NCBI GenBank assembly: GCA_963995505.1
Contig: OZ023190.1
Coordinates: 4,606,516-4,670,515, forward strand
Direction of reading: 5' to 3'
Source: Hypericum androsaemum
Lineage: Eukaryota > Streptophyta > Magnoliopsida > Malpighiales > Hypericaceae
Length of the DNA: 64,000 bases
Made by a program: the position numbers and the translations under genes. Below, piece after piece: positions 1-11,649 of this stretch; the first letter of the stretch is position 1, and each line of letters begins with the position of its first letter. The notes beneath the pieces were generated by a model that saw only the letters and a program-made list of their open reading frames with translations, searched no databases and was not told the origin of the DNA.

Positions 1-534
1 AAAATTTGTTTGTTCAGTAACACTAAATCACAAACATATCACACTTGATAGTAGTGGCCTAGAAACTTTTTATTGAATAGAATTTTTAAGTACAATTTGG
101 AGCGAAACAATAGCAACACGTATTATCACAATACCCACTATTACACTATCAAGATGCACAGAAGGTGTTAGGACAACTGAAGTAATTTAATACATTTTTT
201 ATCAACAAAAAAAGAGATAAACGAATAACGGGACAAGCAATATATATCATTCGTTCAACTGACCTACATCCAGAAGAGTAGGAGAAATGTTCAATCACTA
301 TGATATGTGGAGTTCAACAGATACATAGATTATGGTAAGGCGACCTACCTCGAACTTTTCTCTCTGCATATACTATTGCATCTCTTATCTAAGCCCAAAG
401 AACTCTTAAACCCTCGCCCTCATATTTATAGCAGGCTAGCTCTAATATGCTATACAGGAAATAGAATTCTCACCTAATCAGAGTTCACATGCAATAGGAA
501 ATAACTAAATATGAATTTGAGACATATCTCAACA
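1..534 (-). mobile_element. LTR-like sequence, probable 3' LTR of a retrotransposon
   Basis: Read on the minus strand, an LTR would begin TGTTGAGATATGTC at 534. It is preceded directly by the purine run AAGATGGAGAA (545-535), which looks like a polypurine tract. A TATA-like TATAAATATG lies at 430-421. The other LTR end and the second LTR are not visible, so the element is either cut by the window edge or decayed. Copia-type assignment would be a guess. Confidence 0.4.
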
Positions 535-545
535 TTCTCCATCTT

Positions 546-1144
546 AAATCAAATTCGAAAGAAATCGCCTTCTCGAGCTCTAACTACTCTTTCACATCTG
601 ATCATCTTTACCCCGTGCCTCTTCCAGTAAGTTTCATGTTCAATCTCGAACATGACATCATCATCCACCTCAATCACTGAAAAATTTCACATGGAATCTT
701 TCACAAGTATCTACTCATCATGGATCTTCACGCCTGAAAAATCAACACAACTGGAGAAAACTGTATGCACGCGACCTACAACCTATTTCTCTGCGCCATA
801 CTCTCTCAACCGATACTTTTCAACTCCACCTCCATGGAAAATCTCTACCTCCGTGTGGATGCTGATCGATTTCGATCAGCATAGGAGAAAATGACACCAA
901 CTTCTGGATTTTACATCATCTTCTCGTGAATGTCTATCTAGATTTACTGATCTCCTAGTGAATATCCTACTCAGCTTACATCACTGCCTCGTGAACACCT
1001 TGTTGGACCCCAATCCTGGAACATCGGATACCAGAGTCTAGTACTGGTAAGAGTATGGATTACTTGAAGCACCGTAGGAAGTCGGAGTTCGGTAGTAGTT
1101 CTGATGCTCAAAGGAGAAGTCCAAATGTGGACGGAAGGAGGCAT
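546..1144. other. No gene recognised; probable retroelement internal or leader DNA
   Basis: Open frames here are short and match no domain I know. The stretch sits between the putative polypurine tract and the end of the plant-mobile-domain pseudogene. It may be the untranslated interior of the same minus-strand element. Confidence 0.3.
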
Positions 1145-2855
1145 TCAGGGCCTCATATGATGCTCCCAGAAAGGGGGTGTAATTTGATATGGGATCGACG
1201 ACGGTTGATACCCAACTTCGGTAGACAGCATAGGCACCTGCGATCTAGCCGGAGAGTTCGTCGAGCTCGACCTTTCGGGTTGAATCTCTGGGGTGGAATG
1301 ATAATCTGCACATTTCATAGGTCGCACAGCTAAATGATGCATCGTCTCAATCGCAGGCAACGATGTCCTCCTGCTGAGAAGGGTCTTACCGCCTTTATTT
1401 CGGGCTCGTCTCTCTTCCTGTCGAATATCGTATGATGGTGTCTGAGCCTGTGTCATAGTTGGTTGGGAGTCCGGCAAATTAATATATCGTCTCCTCTCCC
1501 CAGCACGTCCCAGTGCTACCTCAGATAACTAACGAACATGAGGATCGTCAGATATGTGGCAGATGCGTTCAACAACATCAGCCTACAAATAAATATTATA
1601 CCATTATAATTTTTAAAGATCATTAGACATTAGAGATTTAAGTTAACAATACAGACACGCCAGCAGGATCATCAAATAATCTTTTTCTACAATATTTCTA
1701 AAATCGTAACAAAAGCTACTTACATCTGAATTTTTTAACTCGTCGAACATGCGACAGTAGGAGGACACGTTGGTCATTTTTTGGGTCTGACCTCGATCTA
1801 TAGTGCCAGTCCACCTGCAAAACTCAGTCATTATACATTTGATACTATTTTACAATACATTACTCAAATATAAATGGTATTAAATAATAATAAGAGTACC
1901 TGATGCCAGTGGCTCATCAACAGCTTGCTCCCGAGGCTCACGGTAAATCGGTCGAGTTGGGATGATCCTTTCATAAGCCCACATACAAACCAGTTGCATA
2001 GCCCCGCAAAGTATTTTCGCTGTTGGACTGGCAGCTTTGCATAACTGGTGGTACACGTGTGCCAAACACGCACTAACCCAACTATATGTGCCAATTGCCT
2101 CAACATCAATAAGAAGTGGCAACCTGCTGACGTGGACCATTCGGTCGGCGGATTCAGGAAAGAGCGTGCATCCGATAAGTCGTATTATGTTTGCTCGAAC
2201 ATATCGCTGCACGAGCTCATCATCAGCATCATCTGGGATATCTGTAGGCTTAAAATTTATGTCAAACCACTCCATCAAAATTTGATTGATGTTGACAAGT
2301 TCTGGACTATCCTTTGGGCTCATGCCAAAGAGGTCATAACACAACTCTTTCTATTAGGGAGGTGTCTGTGGACCCGTGGCTGGATTTCCATCGATAGGAA
2401 GCCCGAGCAACACAGACACATCTTGGAGAGTAATGGTCATCTTCCCCTCAGGCATGTGGAAAATGTGTGTTTCTAGCCGCCACCGCTCCACCAGAGTGGT
2501 AACCAGTGCACTATCAAGAACGACGTCACCAATGCACCAAACGTCCCAAAAACCGGCGGCCTTCATATACTCTATGAATTTCTGGTTACTCACACCTGCT
2601 GTGAGCAACTTGCGACGACGGAAGCTCAACGGCTTGTTATTTGAACTCCGGTTCTCAACCTACACAAAATAAGCAATAGCAAAAATAAAAAATATATTAT
2701 TTAAAAAATATTGAATATAATACTCGTAATTTTTAATTACGTACCTCACAATTCCAAACGAGCTGTGAACGGTGCACATTTTGGTAACGTAACAAAGTGT
2801 CATCTACGGGTCCTCCATTCCCCAAATAACAGGATATGTTTGACTGTGAAGCCAT
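1145..2855 (-). pseudogene. Plant mobile domain (MAIN-like, PMD) gene, broken
   Basis: Four exons can be followed: 2745-2855 (ATG at 2855), 1900-2659, 1724-1814 and 1145-1582. All have GT..AG borders, for example GTACGT after 2745 and GTAAGT after 1724. Exon 2 holds the plant mobile domain (PF10536, MAIN/MAIN-LIKE and transposon proteins): FIEYMKAAGFWDVW, the loop LVERWRLETHIFHMPEGKMT, the LLGLPIDG motif, then a long helical part ending WAYERIIPTRP. Exon 3 gives the expected RWTGT..Y continuation. It cannot make one protein. Two adjacent in-frame stops (TAA 2354-2356, TAG 2351-2353) follow GLPIDGNPATGPQTPP. The exon 2/3 junction is out of phase by one base, although the junctions 1/2 and 3/4 are in phase. 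A TAG lies at 1529-1531. The tail is basic and low in complexity, as is common in this family. It is either a dead transposon-borne PMD copy or a dead host paralogue. Confidence 0.8.
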
Positions 2856-3022
2856 ATCTAAATTTGTAACAATAAGAATGAGAAATTCATAATTAAAATA
2901 ATAAGAATACAAAATAAAATAATAAGTCGTAATTTATAAATTAAAATTTAATTAAGGTGTTTATCAAGATTTTTAAATACGACCCGGAGAGCGACCCGCG
3001 TTTCAATCGATCCGACAGGTTA

Positions 3023-3170
3023 GACCACCGGTCAGACTAGTACTTTTTTGGTGGTTCGTAATGTTGATGGTTTTCTGGCACCGGTCTGACCAGTTGGACC
3101 ACCAGTCAGACCCATACTTTTTTGACGTTTCGTAATGTTGACGGTTTTCTGGCCAAACCCGGTGTGCACA
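3023..3170. repeat. Tandem duplication, 2 x 74 bp
   Basis: Units start at 3023 and 3097, each beginning GACCACC(G/A)GTCAGAC and carrying TACTTTTTTG and TTCGTAATGTTGA(T/C)GG. A shorter echo (GGTCTGATCGGTTGGACCGCG) follows near 3181-3201. It lies upstream of the PMD pseudogene and may belong to the same element. Confidence 0.75.
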
Positions 3171-3235
3171 CTAAATTACGGTCTGATCGGTTGGACCGCG
3201 TATTTAAAAATGATGGTATTTATTTAACACATACA

Positions 3236-3420
3236 AAAAATTATATTTAATTAACTAACTAAACAAATTTAAATTAACTAACTATTCAAAAAATTAAATT
3301 AACTAACAACTCAAAAAATTAAATTAACTAACTAAACAAAGTTATAGTTCAATTATCTAACTAAACAAAATTATAGTTCAATTAACTAACTAAACAAAAT
3401 TAAATTAACGAATTTAAAGC
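3236..3420. repeat. AT-rich tandem repeat (AACTAACTAAACAAA-type)
   Basis: Degenerate repeats of AACTAACTAAACAAA/TTAAATTAACTAAC with units of about 24-32 bases fill this stretch. No coding potential. Confidence 0.65.
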
Positions 3421-3432
3421 AAAAAAATTTAG

Positions 3433-3681
3433 TTATACTGCACGGTGATCGGTCAGCGAACATCGAGAATGGTAGCTGCCAACTGCGGGGACGAGCGGTC
3501 GGCCAACACGAGGACGGCAGCGGCGTGGTCGACTCGGTCGGAGAGAAGCGGCGATCGGTCGGACGACGACGTCGTCAGCAGGAGAGGTAGCGGCGAACGG
3601 CGAGGTGTACTTGTTTTGGATACTTTGGGTTTCGTCGTCTGGTGGGGGTACTTGTAGGGACGGGTGAGGACCCCATGTCAA
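3433..3681. other. GC-rich island, unassigned
   Basis: This is a sharp GC-rich block in AT-rich surroundings. Both strands stay open for 70-82 codons, which fits base composition as well as coding. It could be a 5' exon or promoter of the neighbouring element, or a captured fragment. No domain is visible. Confidence 0.3.
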
Positions 3682-3683
3682 AA

Positions 3684-4080
3684 ATTATTTTCGACCTAGT
3701 ACTGAAATAAAAATTTTGTTCGATCTGGGTTACCATAGGTCGAAAAAAAGTTCAATCTTCTCCCTCTATCCGGACCGAATCTGCTGAAATCTAACTATTT
3801 GAGATTGCATGGATAAGGTTATCCAGTTATAAGTCGAAAAATAATTTTGACTTGGGTCACTGGTCAAAAAAAATTTCGACCTGGGACCAAAATCGAAAAG
3901 AATCTTTCGACCACGGAAGTCAAAAAAATTTTCGATTTTGTCCCAAGTTGATAAATAAATTCGATCTAGGGTCCCTTTGTCGAAATTTTTTTTCAATTTT
4001 GAAAAGCGATACCATTCTCAAAATATTTTTAATAGTAATATCATTTTGGCAATAAATTGGTACTATAGTACCATATTAGT
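3684..4080. repeat. Degenerate repeat of TTTCGACCTGGGACC-like units
   Basis: Variants of TTTTCGACCT(A/G)GG, GGTCGAAAAAAA and TTTTCGATT occur repeatedly in both orientations, then a palindromic TTGGTACTATAGTACC near 4057-4072. Looks like the sub-terminal repeats of a DNA transposon, but I cannot place its ends. Confidence 0.45.
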
Positions 4081-6036
4081 AAAAAAAACCCTATAGGAAG
4101 TAGATCACTTGGATAATCTGACACGCCATTATAGCTTAAACAATAAAACCATATGTGGTAGATGTGAAATCTATCACTAAAATATCAATTTTAAATATCT
4201 GTATTCCGAAAAATAATAATAAAACTACATATACTTGGTGAAAAACGTCAAATCATAGAATTCTAATTTTTTTCTTATAATACAAATGCAATTGCATGCA
4301 ATTGTTTGTTATTCTTTTCTTTTTTTGAGAAGTAATTGTTTGTTATTCAGGGAAGGAGAATCATTATCCATGATGATCGATCCCGTCGCATCACCAAATA
4401 AGAGTTGGCGGAAAGCTTTCACTTTGTACCATCAATTCACGATGAGCCATAGATATTATTAAAGAAAATTCCACGTGGTTTGACTATATTGCCACCCTTA
4501 ATTATAAGGATAGTAGGTTCACCCTTTCAAGTATAATTTTATTTACCAAAAAGGAAGTCAATTACCACAATTAGAGTTTTTTTTAGGTATATTTTATTGA
4601 CCATGGTATTTATTCTGCTTGGCATGGTATTTTCTCGACGAAGTACTACCGGCCGCGTCAAAATACTGCCACGATAAAATTCAGTGGAAAAAAATAGTAA
4701 TAGAGAAAGAATACCCTGATAAAAAAATTTATCTTCACATTGAAATCGCAAAAAATATACCACGCCATCAGATATACAATATTTTTTAATAGTGCATTAA
4801 TTTTTTAAAGTAAAATTGTATTACTTCAAAATAGTTACTAGAACTATTCCATGTTCTTTTTTGTCTTACATTGCACCAAAGTGTGATCTCCTAGTGAAAA
4901 TTTTCAAGTAATCATAATCGTAATTAAATTATAGAAAATCAAAAGTCAATAAACGTTGCAGTTTTTCTACGGCAATCTTCACAGGATCTTTATGTAACGG
5001 AAGTTCATCACTGGTTGATCTTCACTCATGATCTATTGATCGAAGTGGAGATTGAATCCAAAGTCGAGAGATAATTTTGTACTAGGAGAGAAGAACTCTA
5101 TGTTCTATCCTCCGGAAGAAAAAGAAGAACCCCTTTTTCTCTATTCTTTCCAGTGAAAAAGAAAAGCCAAGGCTATGCCTTTTTATTTCCTTTTTCTATT
5201 AATTATTAGGAAGATAATTTAAAAACTAAACTACCGTTTAATTTTTAAGTAAGATTTTGGACGTTGTCCATTGTAATCTCCAAATCTTATCTCTTCCATA
5301 AATCATGAGTGGATTTGGATTTTAATAATAAAATCCCAATACCTAGATTCAAGATATTTCTATATTTGCTCTCGGCCCTAACTCAAAGCACATGGGAACT
5401 TGAATAGATGTCGGATAATGACATCTTATTTATATGTACATGGGAACTTTGCCGTTGCAGGAATTGTCATTACTACGAAAATAGGATAGACGATTTAAAA
5501 TTTTAAAATTAATGGCATAAATATTAAGTGCGGCCGGGTATATGTGAATTACCACAAATCGTTTCCACGAAAACTTATTTTAAGTTAATCATCACGAATA
5601 TTACGTTTAACTGGGCATAAAAAAATTCAATTATTGAGCATATTATTGCCAACTTGCACCTACTATTCCTATCTTCGTCCGTATTGTGTCTTTTCAACGC
5701 ACCTAAAATTGTTGTTTATTGCATCCAACATATGATCTATTTATGACGGTTGCTGTCAAAACTTGAGGACCATAGTCCATAGGCTTATAATGCCTTTAAA
5801 ATTGGAATTCCACGCAATCGATTAACAATAATCAAAGTGATTACCAGATAGTGGGGGGGCGGCTGGTGTATTCAAAAATCAAATATAAGGAGGAGATGGG
5901 CCACAATTGGGCTTTTGTTGCTTTCGAATCCAATCGGCCATCAACCATAGGGCCCACCTGATCTTCCCACCTTTCCCACCTCGAGTTTCATTTGAATTCG
6001 GAAGCGATGATAATCGGCGGAATTCGGATATCCTTA
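4081..6036. other. Intergenic, no gene seen
   Basis: AT-rich DNA with short scattered frames only. The motif TAAAATTCAGTGGAA near 4675 recurs near 14660 and 18092, which suggests fragments of a dispersed repeat. Nothing else can be supported. Confidence 0.5.
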
Positions 6037-7111
6037 GACTACTCACAACAGCAATCTACCAAATCCAGTTCACGGAATAAACAATTAATTTCTCTCTCAT
6101 CTATATCCAATCTAACCTAATTCAATCCAATTACATATTTTCCTACAAATAGCAGCAACGAAGTTTACAGAATAAATAATTGATTTCTCTCTCGTCCACA
6201 TATTATCTACTATCATTTTTTATAGAAATTATAATAAATATATGATAATGATTATTATGTAATTACAACAGGAAAAAAATTAAAATTAAGTAATAAAATT
6301 AAGATTACGAAATGACTACAAAATTAGATAGAAATTAATATCCCTCCACTTCATTCATATATTATGATATCTACTATTATTTTTTATTTATATATAAATT
6401 ACGAGTACGAGTTTTGGTTTGGGAACTACAACTTCTTATTCAAGAGTCCGATTGAATTGATTCAAGTTGTTTTATGAAGGCGGGATATATATCTACAATT
6501 TTTTAGTTTATGACTTCTCCAAATTCAGAGTATAAGAATGTCAAAATTAGGTTTGAAGTCAATAGTCGATCGAGTTACGAGTACGAGTTTTGATTTGGGA
6601 CCCACAACTTTTTATTCTGGAGTCCGATTGAGTTGATTCAAGTTGCTTTGTGAAGGTGAGATATATATCTACAACTTTTTAGTTTATGACTTCTCTAAAT
6701 TCGAAGTGTAAGAATGTCAAAAATATGTTTGAAGTCAATAATCGAGCGAGTTACAAGTACGAGTTTCATTATTACTTTTTAGTTTAATGACTTTTTCCTT
6801 TTAAGTTTCATAATTTTTTTTTAGTTTTGCTAAAAATCTATTTTTTACGAATAACATTATACCAAGTTTAGATAATCACAAAAATATTATCTAAAAAATC
6901 TATTTTTTACGAATAATATTATACCAAGTGGATCTAAATATATAAATAAGTAGAGAAAAAAATAATAGTGACGTGGCAGGATTGGCCGCGCGCGAGCTCG
7001 GATCGGGTGAGCTCCATCGTGCGGCCGCTCCTCCCCTTAATCCAGCTATTATATATATATATATACAAAATAAGCAACCGATCAAGCTTTTGCTCGCTGC
7101 TGCGGGTAGCC
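6037..7111. mobile_element. Tourist-like (PIF/Harbinger) MITE, enlarged by an internal repeat
   Basis: Bounded by TTA at 6034-6036 and 7112-7114, the 3-bp target typical of PIF/Harbinger. The left end GACTACTCACAACAGCAATC and the inverted right end GGCTACCCGCAGCAGCGAGC differ mainly by transitions. The interior matches the reverse complement of the 13715-14231 element, with a GC-rich core near 6970-7030. It is about twice as long as the others because it contains the 176-bp tandem repeat at 6401-6752. An AT run sits at 7048-7064. Confidence 0.75.
6401..6752. repeat. 2 x 176-bp tandem repeat, retroelement-like
   Basis: Units begin ACGAGTACGAGTTTTG at 6401 and 6577, with the start of a third at 6753. 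Each contains TCCGATTGA(A/G)TTGATTCAAG and GATATATATCTACAA. A diverged relative lies at 16090-16330. The unit resembles sequence seen in plant Ty3/gypsy LTRs, but no LTR borders are present. Confidence 0.8.
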
Positions 7112-7114
7112 TTA

Positions 7115-8681
7115 AAAGGAACACAGATTTTTCGTTTACCGTCTCTAAAATAAAGATTTATCTAGGATTTTTTTATATAAGTAGAGATTTTATTAATAAA
7201 AGAAGAATCAAGAAAAATACACTATAAGAATCAAATATGGAAAGTGAGAAATTTCGCAAAGTGTGAAAAATCAGCTCTTCACATATTTGATTCTATAAAA
7301 AGTAAAAAATTATGATTACATAAAGCCCTTAAAAAATTAGTGTGTATACATAATTTTAATATTCTCTTAAAAAATCTGTGTAGGATTCGAATAGAATCCA
7401 GATAAATTCGAATCAAAATTTAGTCAAAATTAACGAGTCTTAATCCTTCAAATTTGGATCCGACTAGATCCTCAAGGTTCATTATCATTGCCATCTCTAT
7501 TAGGGAGTCCTGAAAATTCTCATCTGCTATGTCGGTGAAAGCTCATTGGATGATACGGGAATTTTTTCTCAAATAGATAAAAAAAACTTAGATATTTTTT
7601 CAAAATAACTAAATATCTAACTTTTGGGAAAATATCTAACTTCTTTACCTGAGAAAAAATTCCGCCCGTACCCGGTACCCCAAGCCCAAACACGGACAAA
7701 GCTATAAATTTTCCACAGAAAATTCGAAGTGTCTTATTAATGCATACGAGTCTTGTAGGCCTTCCCAACATCATTTGGTCGAGCATAGTTAAGTTTTTTT
7801 TTCGTCTAGGTAGTAGGTTGATAAAATAACTTAGATTTACTTAAGAAGATTTTGAATTTAAATTTTGTGAATATAAAATATATTAATAAAAAAATTACCC
7901 TAAAATAAAACACAGCAATACTCGACGCTGGAGGAGATGATATAACCTCAAAACTAGAATAAGCAAAATTCATGCAAAAAAAGCTTTTATGTGAATATAT
8001 TCATAATCGAATATAATTAGATCCCATTCAACATAGTTTTTTCAACAATATTTTTATATCCGTAAGATTTTTTACTCAAAATTTTATTAAATGGATTAAA
8101 AAATTTACCACATAAATTAACTCGGATCGGTTATTCATGCAACACTTTTCTAATGGGTCAAAGGTATAAATAAAACAAGAACAGAAGGGGCGGAAAAAGT
8201 AGATGAAAGTTTGTTGCACCAATGCTTATCTCGACGTGGAATCTGCTTCCGAATTGGATCTCTTCGGACAAGGAAGAGCTGCTCCTTCCCCGCTGTGGGC
8301 CCCACCGAATCCGACAAGAACCTCACCTCATCAATTTTGACAAAATCTCATTTGCCGACGGTGAGGCCCGTTCTTCCGACCACGTGTCGGAGCAACAAGT
8401 TTCCAAATAACCCACTAAACTTGTCGCTATTAACGGCGACGGGGGCAACAAAAATATCCAATAAGAGGCACAGAAGTGGAAGAAGAGTGAAGAAGATCCT
8501 TTGAAATTTCAACGGAACCAAATTAGGTATCTCCTCCTTAAAAAAAATTGTTATCTAATATTTTGCATGTCAGAATTTTTGTATTTAAAAAATATCAAAA
8601 TAAATAAATTATGAATCCAATCGAATTGAAATTTTACTCTTAACACTATATTAGAATCTCTCAGCCTAAAATATCGTATAT
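7115..8681. other. Intergenic, no gene supported
   Basis: Two overlapping plus-strand frames at 8211-8504 (97 and 62 codons) lack any recognisable domain. The segment 8453-8530 reappears, split, at 9533-9576 and 10477-10520 beyond the CRF pseudogene. This whole strip therefore belongs to a duplicated or rearranged area. Confidence 0.45.
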
Positions 8682-9510
8682 AAAGAAATAGATCTATAGA
8701 TGTCATGTCATTGTCTTAAATTAAATAAATAAATACCCCGCTTACTTTTCAACGCCGGGCGTGCTACCCAAGGAACCCATTCTCTCTCTATCCAACCTTC
8801 AAATGGCATATAGTTTACACTTTAATACCAAAAAATCCATACGCTCGGCAACACGTGACAAAATCGCCGTACAATTACTAATACCGGCAGATATTTATCT
8901 ATATAAATATATATACACTTCTCTCTACACTCTTAATTAAACTCCGTATGTTCTTCTACTAATAAAAACATAATTAAAAATCATATCCACCACCCTTCCT
9001 ACTATACCCTACCAAATACATCACAATCCCACCTCACGCGACCACCTCCTAGCTTTTTCTTTTGTTTTTTAACGGAACGTTCAATGAACTGATGACCCAA
9101 AATCGTCCATGATTATTGTCACTTGACGAACTCGAACTCAGATTAATCGCAACAAGTCGCACTAAACAGATCCCAAAAAGTTGTCGAGGTCAATGAACTC
9201 TTCGGATATAAAACTTACTGACGGAAAGATATCCGTCACCGTGAGGCCCAGAGCCTGGCCGTCAGCTTCAGACCTGAACCCGTCAAAGTCAAAACCCCAC
9301 CTCCAACTGTGGTCAAGGTCACCGGGAGGCGTCATAGTGGTCTCGTCGTCGAACCGGAGAACGGACGTCGGGGAGCGTTGCATGTCCTCGGTGGAGAAGG
9401 ACGACCGGTCGTCGCTATCGCCCACGGACTTCTACTCATCCGGTGCAACGGAGCAAGGGAAGTTGGTGACGGCGTTGGGTCCCTTGAGCTTGACGGCGGC
9501 CCTGTCGTAG
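8682..9510. repeat. Segmental duplication, copy of 12013-12951
   Basis: It aligns in order with the 3' flank and the last half of the intact CRF gene. Shared blocks include TTACTTTTCAA, GCGTGCTACCCAAGGAA, CAACACGTGACAAAATCGCC and CCCTACCAAATA. Homology stops abruptly at 9510, corresponding to 12951. Confidence 0.85.
9162..9510 (-). pseudogene. CRF-type AP2/ERF gene, C-terminal fragment only
   Basis: This is a partial paralogue of the intact gene at 12603-13322. Homology begins inside the AP2 domain at [10 protein letters not shown] and runs to the shared C-terminus ending DNFLGSV. It retains the group VI motif SPTSVLR and the acidic/aromatic tail ([17 protein letters not shown]). The first two thirds of the AP2 domain, including the DNA-binding beta sheet, and the whole N-terminus are absent. 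An in-frame TAG at 9432-9434 (after CSVAPDE) breaks what is left. It cannot bind DNA as an ERF and is most likely dead. It arose by tandem segmental duplication, since its 3' flank is duplicated with it. Confidence 0.88.
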
Positions 9511-9579
9511 CAGGGACCCTGGCGTAACCAAAAATATCCAACAAGAGGCACTTAAGTGGAAGAAGATACTTTGAAATTT

Positions 9580-10467
9580 GGAATAATTACTACCAGGCCC
9601 CTGGTGTTTGGCATATTCACTGCTCACCTCCCTGGTGTTCAAATATTGATTAAAAACACCCCTAGTTTGAAAAAATTATACTTTGAGGCCCCTCGCTGAC
9701 GTCATCCGACATCGTCGGTCAATATATTATTATTTTATTATTGAAATGATCATTATACCCATATCCCCTTCTCTCCGGCCACCTGAGTCCTCCTATGGTC
9801 ATCTTCTCCGGTGATCATTTCAAACTCTTCAGAAAGCAAATTCCTTTTGTCCCCAATTTCCATCGACGACTCAAAGTCCGACGTCCTCCACCGCTCCACC
9901 GCTCCTCGTCGAACCCAACCTCCACCGCTCCTCGTCAAACCCAGAACCCAACCTCCACATCTCCTCCCTCGAACCCAGAACCCAACCCTGACAGCCTACG
10001 TCGCTTCCCCGGCTTCTGCCGCCTCCTATCGGTCACTCTACTCCTCGACGGCCGCCGCTCGCACATCCTCCTATCTTCTCGCCCGTCGGTCCTCGATTCC
10101 AGCCTCGTCGACCCTTGATTCAACGTAGTAAGGTTGATTTCAGCCTCGTCGACCCTCGATTCAACGTCGTGAGGTTGATTCCATCCTCGTCGACCCTCGA
10201 TTCGACGCCGTGAGGTTGATTCCAGCCGGCAGAGACAAGCTTTCTGCTTGGGCCAGCGGCCGTACTGTTCTTATTCTTTTTTATTATTTTTTAATTAATT
10301 TCTGAAAGGGTATATTAGTCATTTTATGAGAAAAAATAGTTACTGACGTCAGCGAGGGGCCTCAGAGTATAATTTCTCCAAGCTATGGGGTTTTTAATCA
10401 ATTTTTGAATACTAGAGGAGTGAGCGGCGAATATGCCAAACACCAGGGGCCTGATAATAATTATCCC
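9580..10467. mobile_element. Mutator-like non-autonomous element, 888 bp
   Basis: It is flanked by a perfect 9-bp target duplication TTGAAATTT (9571-9579 and 10468-10476). Terminal inverted repeats of about 120 bp start GGAATAATTACTACCAGGCC and GGGATAATTATTATCAGGCC and share CCCCTGGTGTTTGGCATATTC. The GC-rich interior (9795-10225) has open frames on both strands but no recognisable domain. It may be a captured fragment, but I cannot name a donor gene. The insertion splits a sequence found intact at 8453-8530. Confidence 0.9.
10103..10225. repeat. 3 x 41-bp tandem repeat inside the MULE
   Basis: Units start at 10103, 10144 and 10185, each CCTCGTCGACCCT(T/C)GATTC followed by ACG..GT(A/G)AGGTTGATT. 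Confidence 0.9.
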
Positions 10468-10550
10468 TTGAAATTTCAACGAACCAAGAAGTAGGTATCT
10501 TCCCCTTAAAAAATATTAATATCTAATGTTTATAATTTATTAAATATATT

Positions 10551-11649
10551 GGGATAATCCTAAGGTCCCTGGTATTTGAGCAAACCCCTTTTTCAGTCCT
10601 TCTAGTTTGAAATAATGCATATTTTTTGCCCCTGACGGACCCGCTGCTGATGTCATTGGTCAACATAATTTTTTTATAACCATTATGCCCTTAAAAAAAG
10701 TCACAACAAACGAAAAAAACCAAAAACCGTCGTCTTTCCCAATCCTAAGCTTGTTCATCTTCTTCTTCCTTACATCTTCTTCCTGGGAATCAAAATCTTT
10801 GAACTAATAATTAAAATCAACAAAAATAGCTAAATCAACACTAAGAATTATCATCAACCACTTACATGAACATAAAATCAAATCTTTATCAGGTCAAAAC
10901 AAATCTAGGTCAATTTTATACACGAGTGTTCGAAAACAAACCAGTTTTAAGCAAGTTTGACTTTGAGACAAGAAGTAGCTAACATACCAAAAAAGGTGAG
11001 TTAAGGGAAATGGGTGAGAAGATAATTACGCACCTAGGGGAGGTGCCGATGAGGCCGATCATGGCAGAGATGGAGTGACGTCAAGGGCGTCGAGGATGCA
11101 GAGGAGGTCGTCAAAAGAGGAGTATCGCCAGAAGTAGAACAAGTCCGGGTTCACGCTCCTAGCGCACACCAGGTCGTAGAGGACCACACGGTAGCTGCCG
11201 GTGAAGTAAGGAAGGATCCGCTGCCATGCCAACTGGTCAGTTTCGATCCCGTGCGCTAAGATGACGATTAAGAGCCACAGTTTCTGAACAAAATTGGCGA
11301 TTGGATCTCGGTTTAGGGTTTAATTTTGTTCTTGGCCAGCGATTATTTTAGGTTTAATTTTGTTCTTGGCCAGCGATTATTTGGGGTTTTGTTCTTGCCC
11401 AGCGATTATTGCGGTTTAATTTTTTTGTTAGGATGGAGGGAGGTAGGGGATGACCAATTTTTTATTTTTTTACTGGAAGGGTAAAATAGTCACTAAAAAA
11501 TTAGATTGACCAATGATATCAGCAGTGGGTCCGTCAGGAACTAAAAATGGCTATTATTTCAAACTAGAAGGACAAAAAAAAGTTGTTGAAAATAGTAAGA
11601 ACTAAAAAGGATTTTGCTCAAATACCAGGGATCTTAGTGTAATTATTCC
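10551..11649. mobile_element. Pack-MULE carrying a D14-like gene fragment
   Basis: A perfect 9-bp target duplication AAATATATT flanks it (10542-10550 and 11650-11658). Terminal inverted repeats of about 150 bp start GGGATAATCCTAAGGTCCCT and GGAATAATTACACTAAGATC and share CTGGTATTTGAGCAAA. No transposase is present. The interior holds a minus-strand D14-family fragment. Pack-MULEs are Mutator-like elements that carry host gene pieces and rely on transposase supplied elsewhere. Confidence 0.9.
11033..11280 (-). pseudogene. D14/DAD2-like alpha/beta-hydrolase fragment (captured)
   Basis: The translation reads [19 protein letters not shown], then [18 protein letters not shown] and [12 protein letters not shown]. 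This is the N-terminal core of the D14/KAI2/DLK hydrolase family, which includes strigolactone and karrikin receptors. Family members read HGFGTDQ.AW...LP and [16 protein letters not shown] here. The piece ends at a TGA (11059-11061). In another frame SAMIGLI is visible next, which is the stretch just after the catalytic Ser motif GHSVSAM. About ten residues around that Ser are therefore deleted, and so is TLDAYV. Catalytic Ser, Asp and His are all missing from a readable frame. It lies within the Pack-MULE terminal repeats. It is non-functional as a receptor, but could give antisense or small RNA to the parental gene. Confidence 0.85.

Noticed and set aside
8211..8504. Plus-strand frame of 97 codons as a gene
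   Set aside because: No domain, two overlapping frames equally open, and part of the sequence is repeated at the CRF pseudogene edge.
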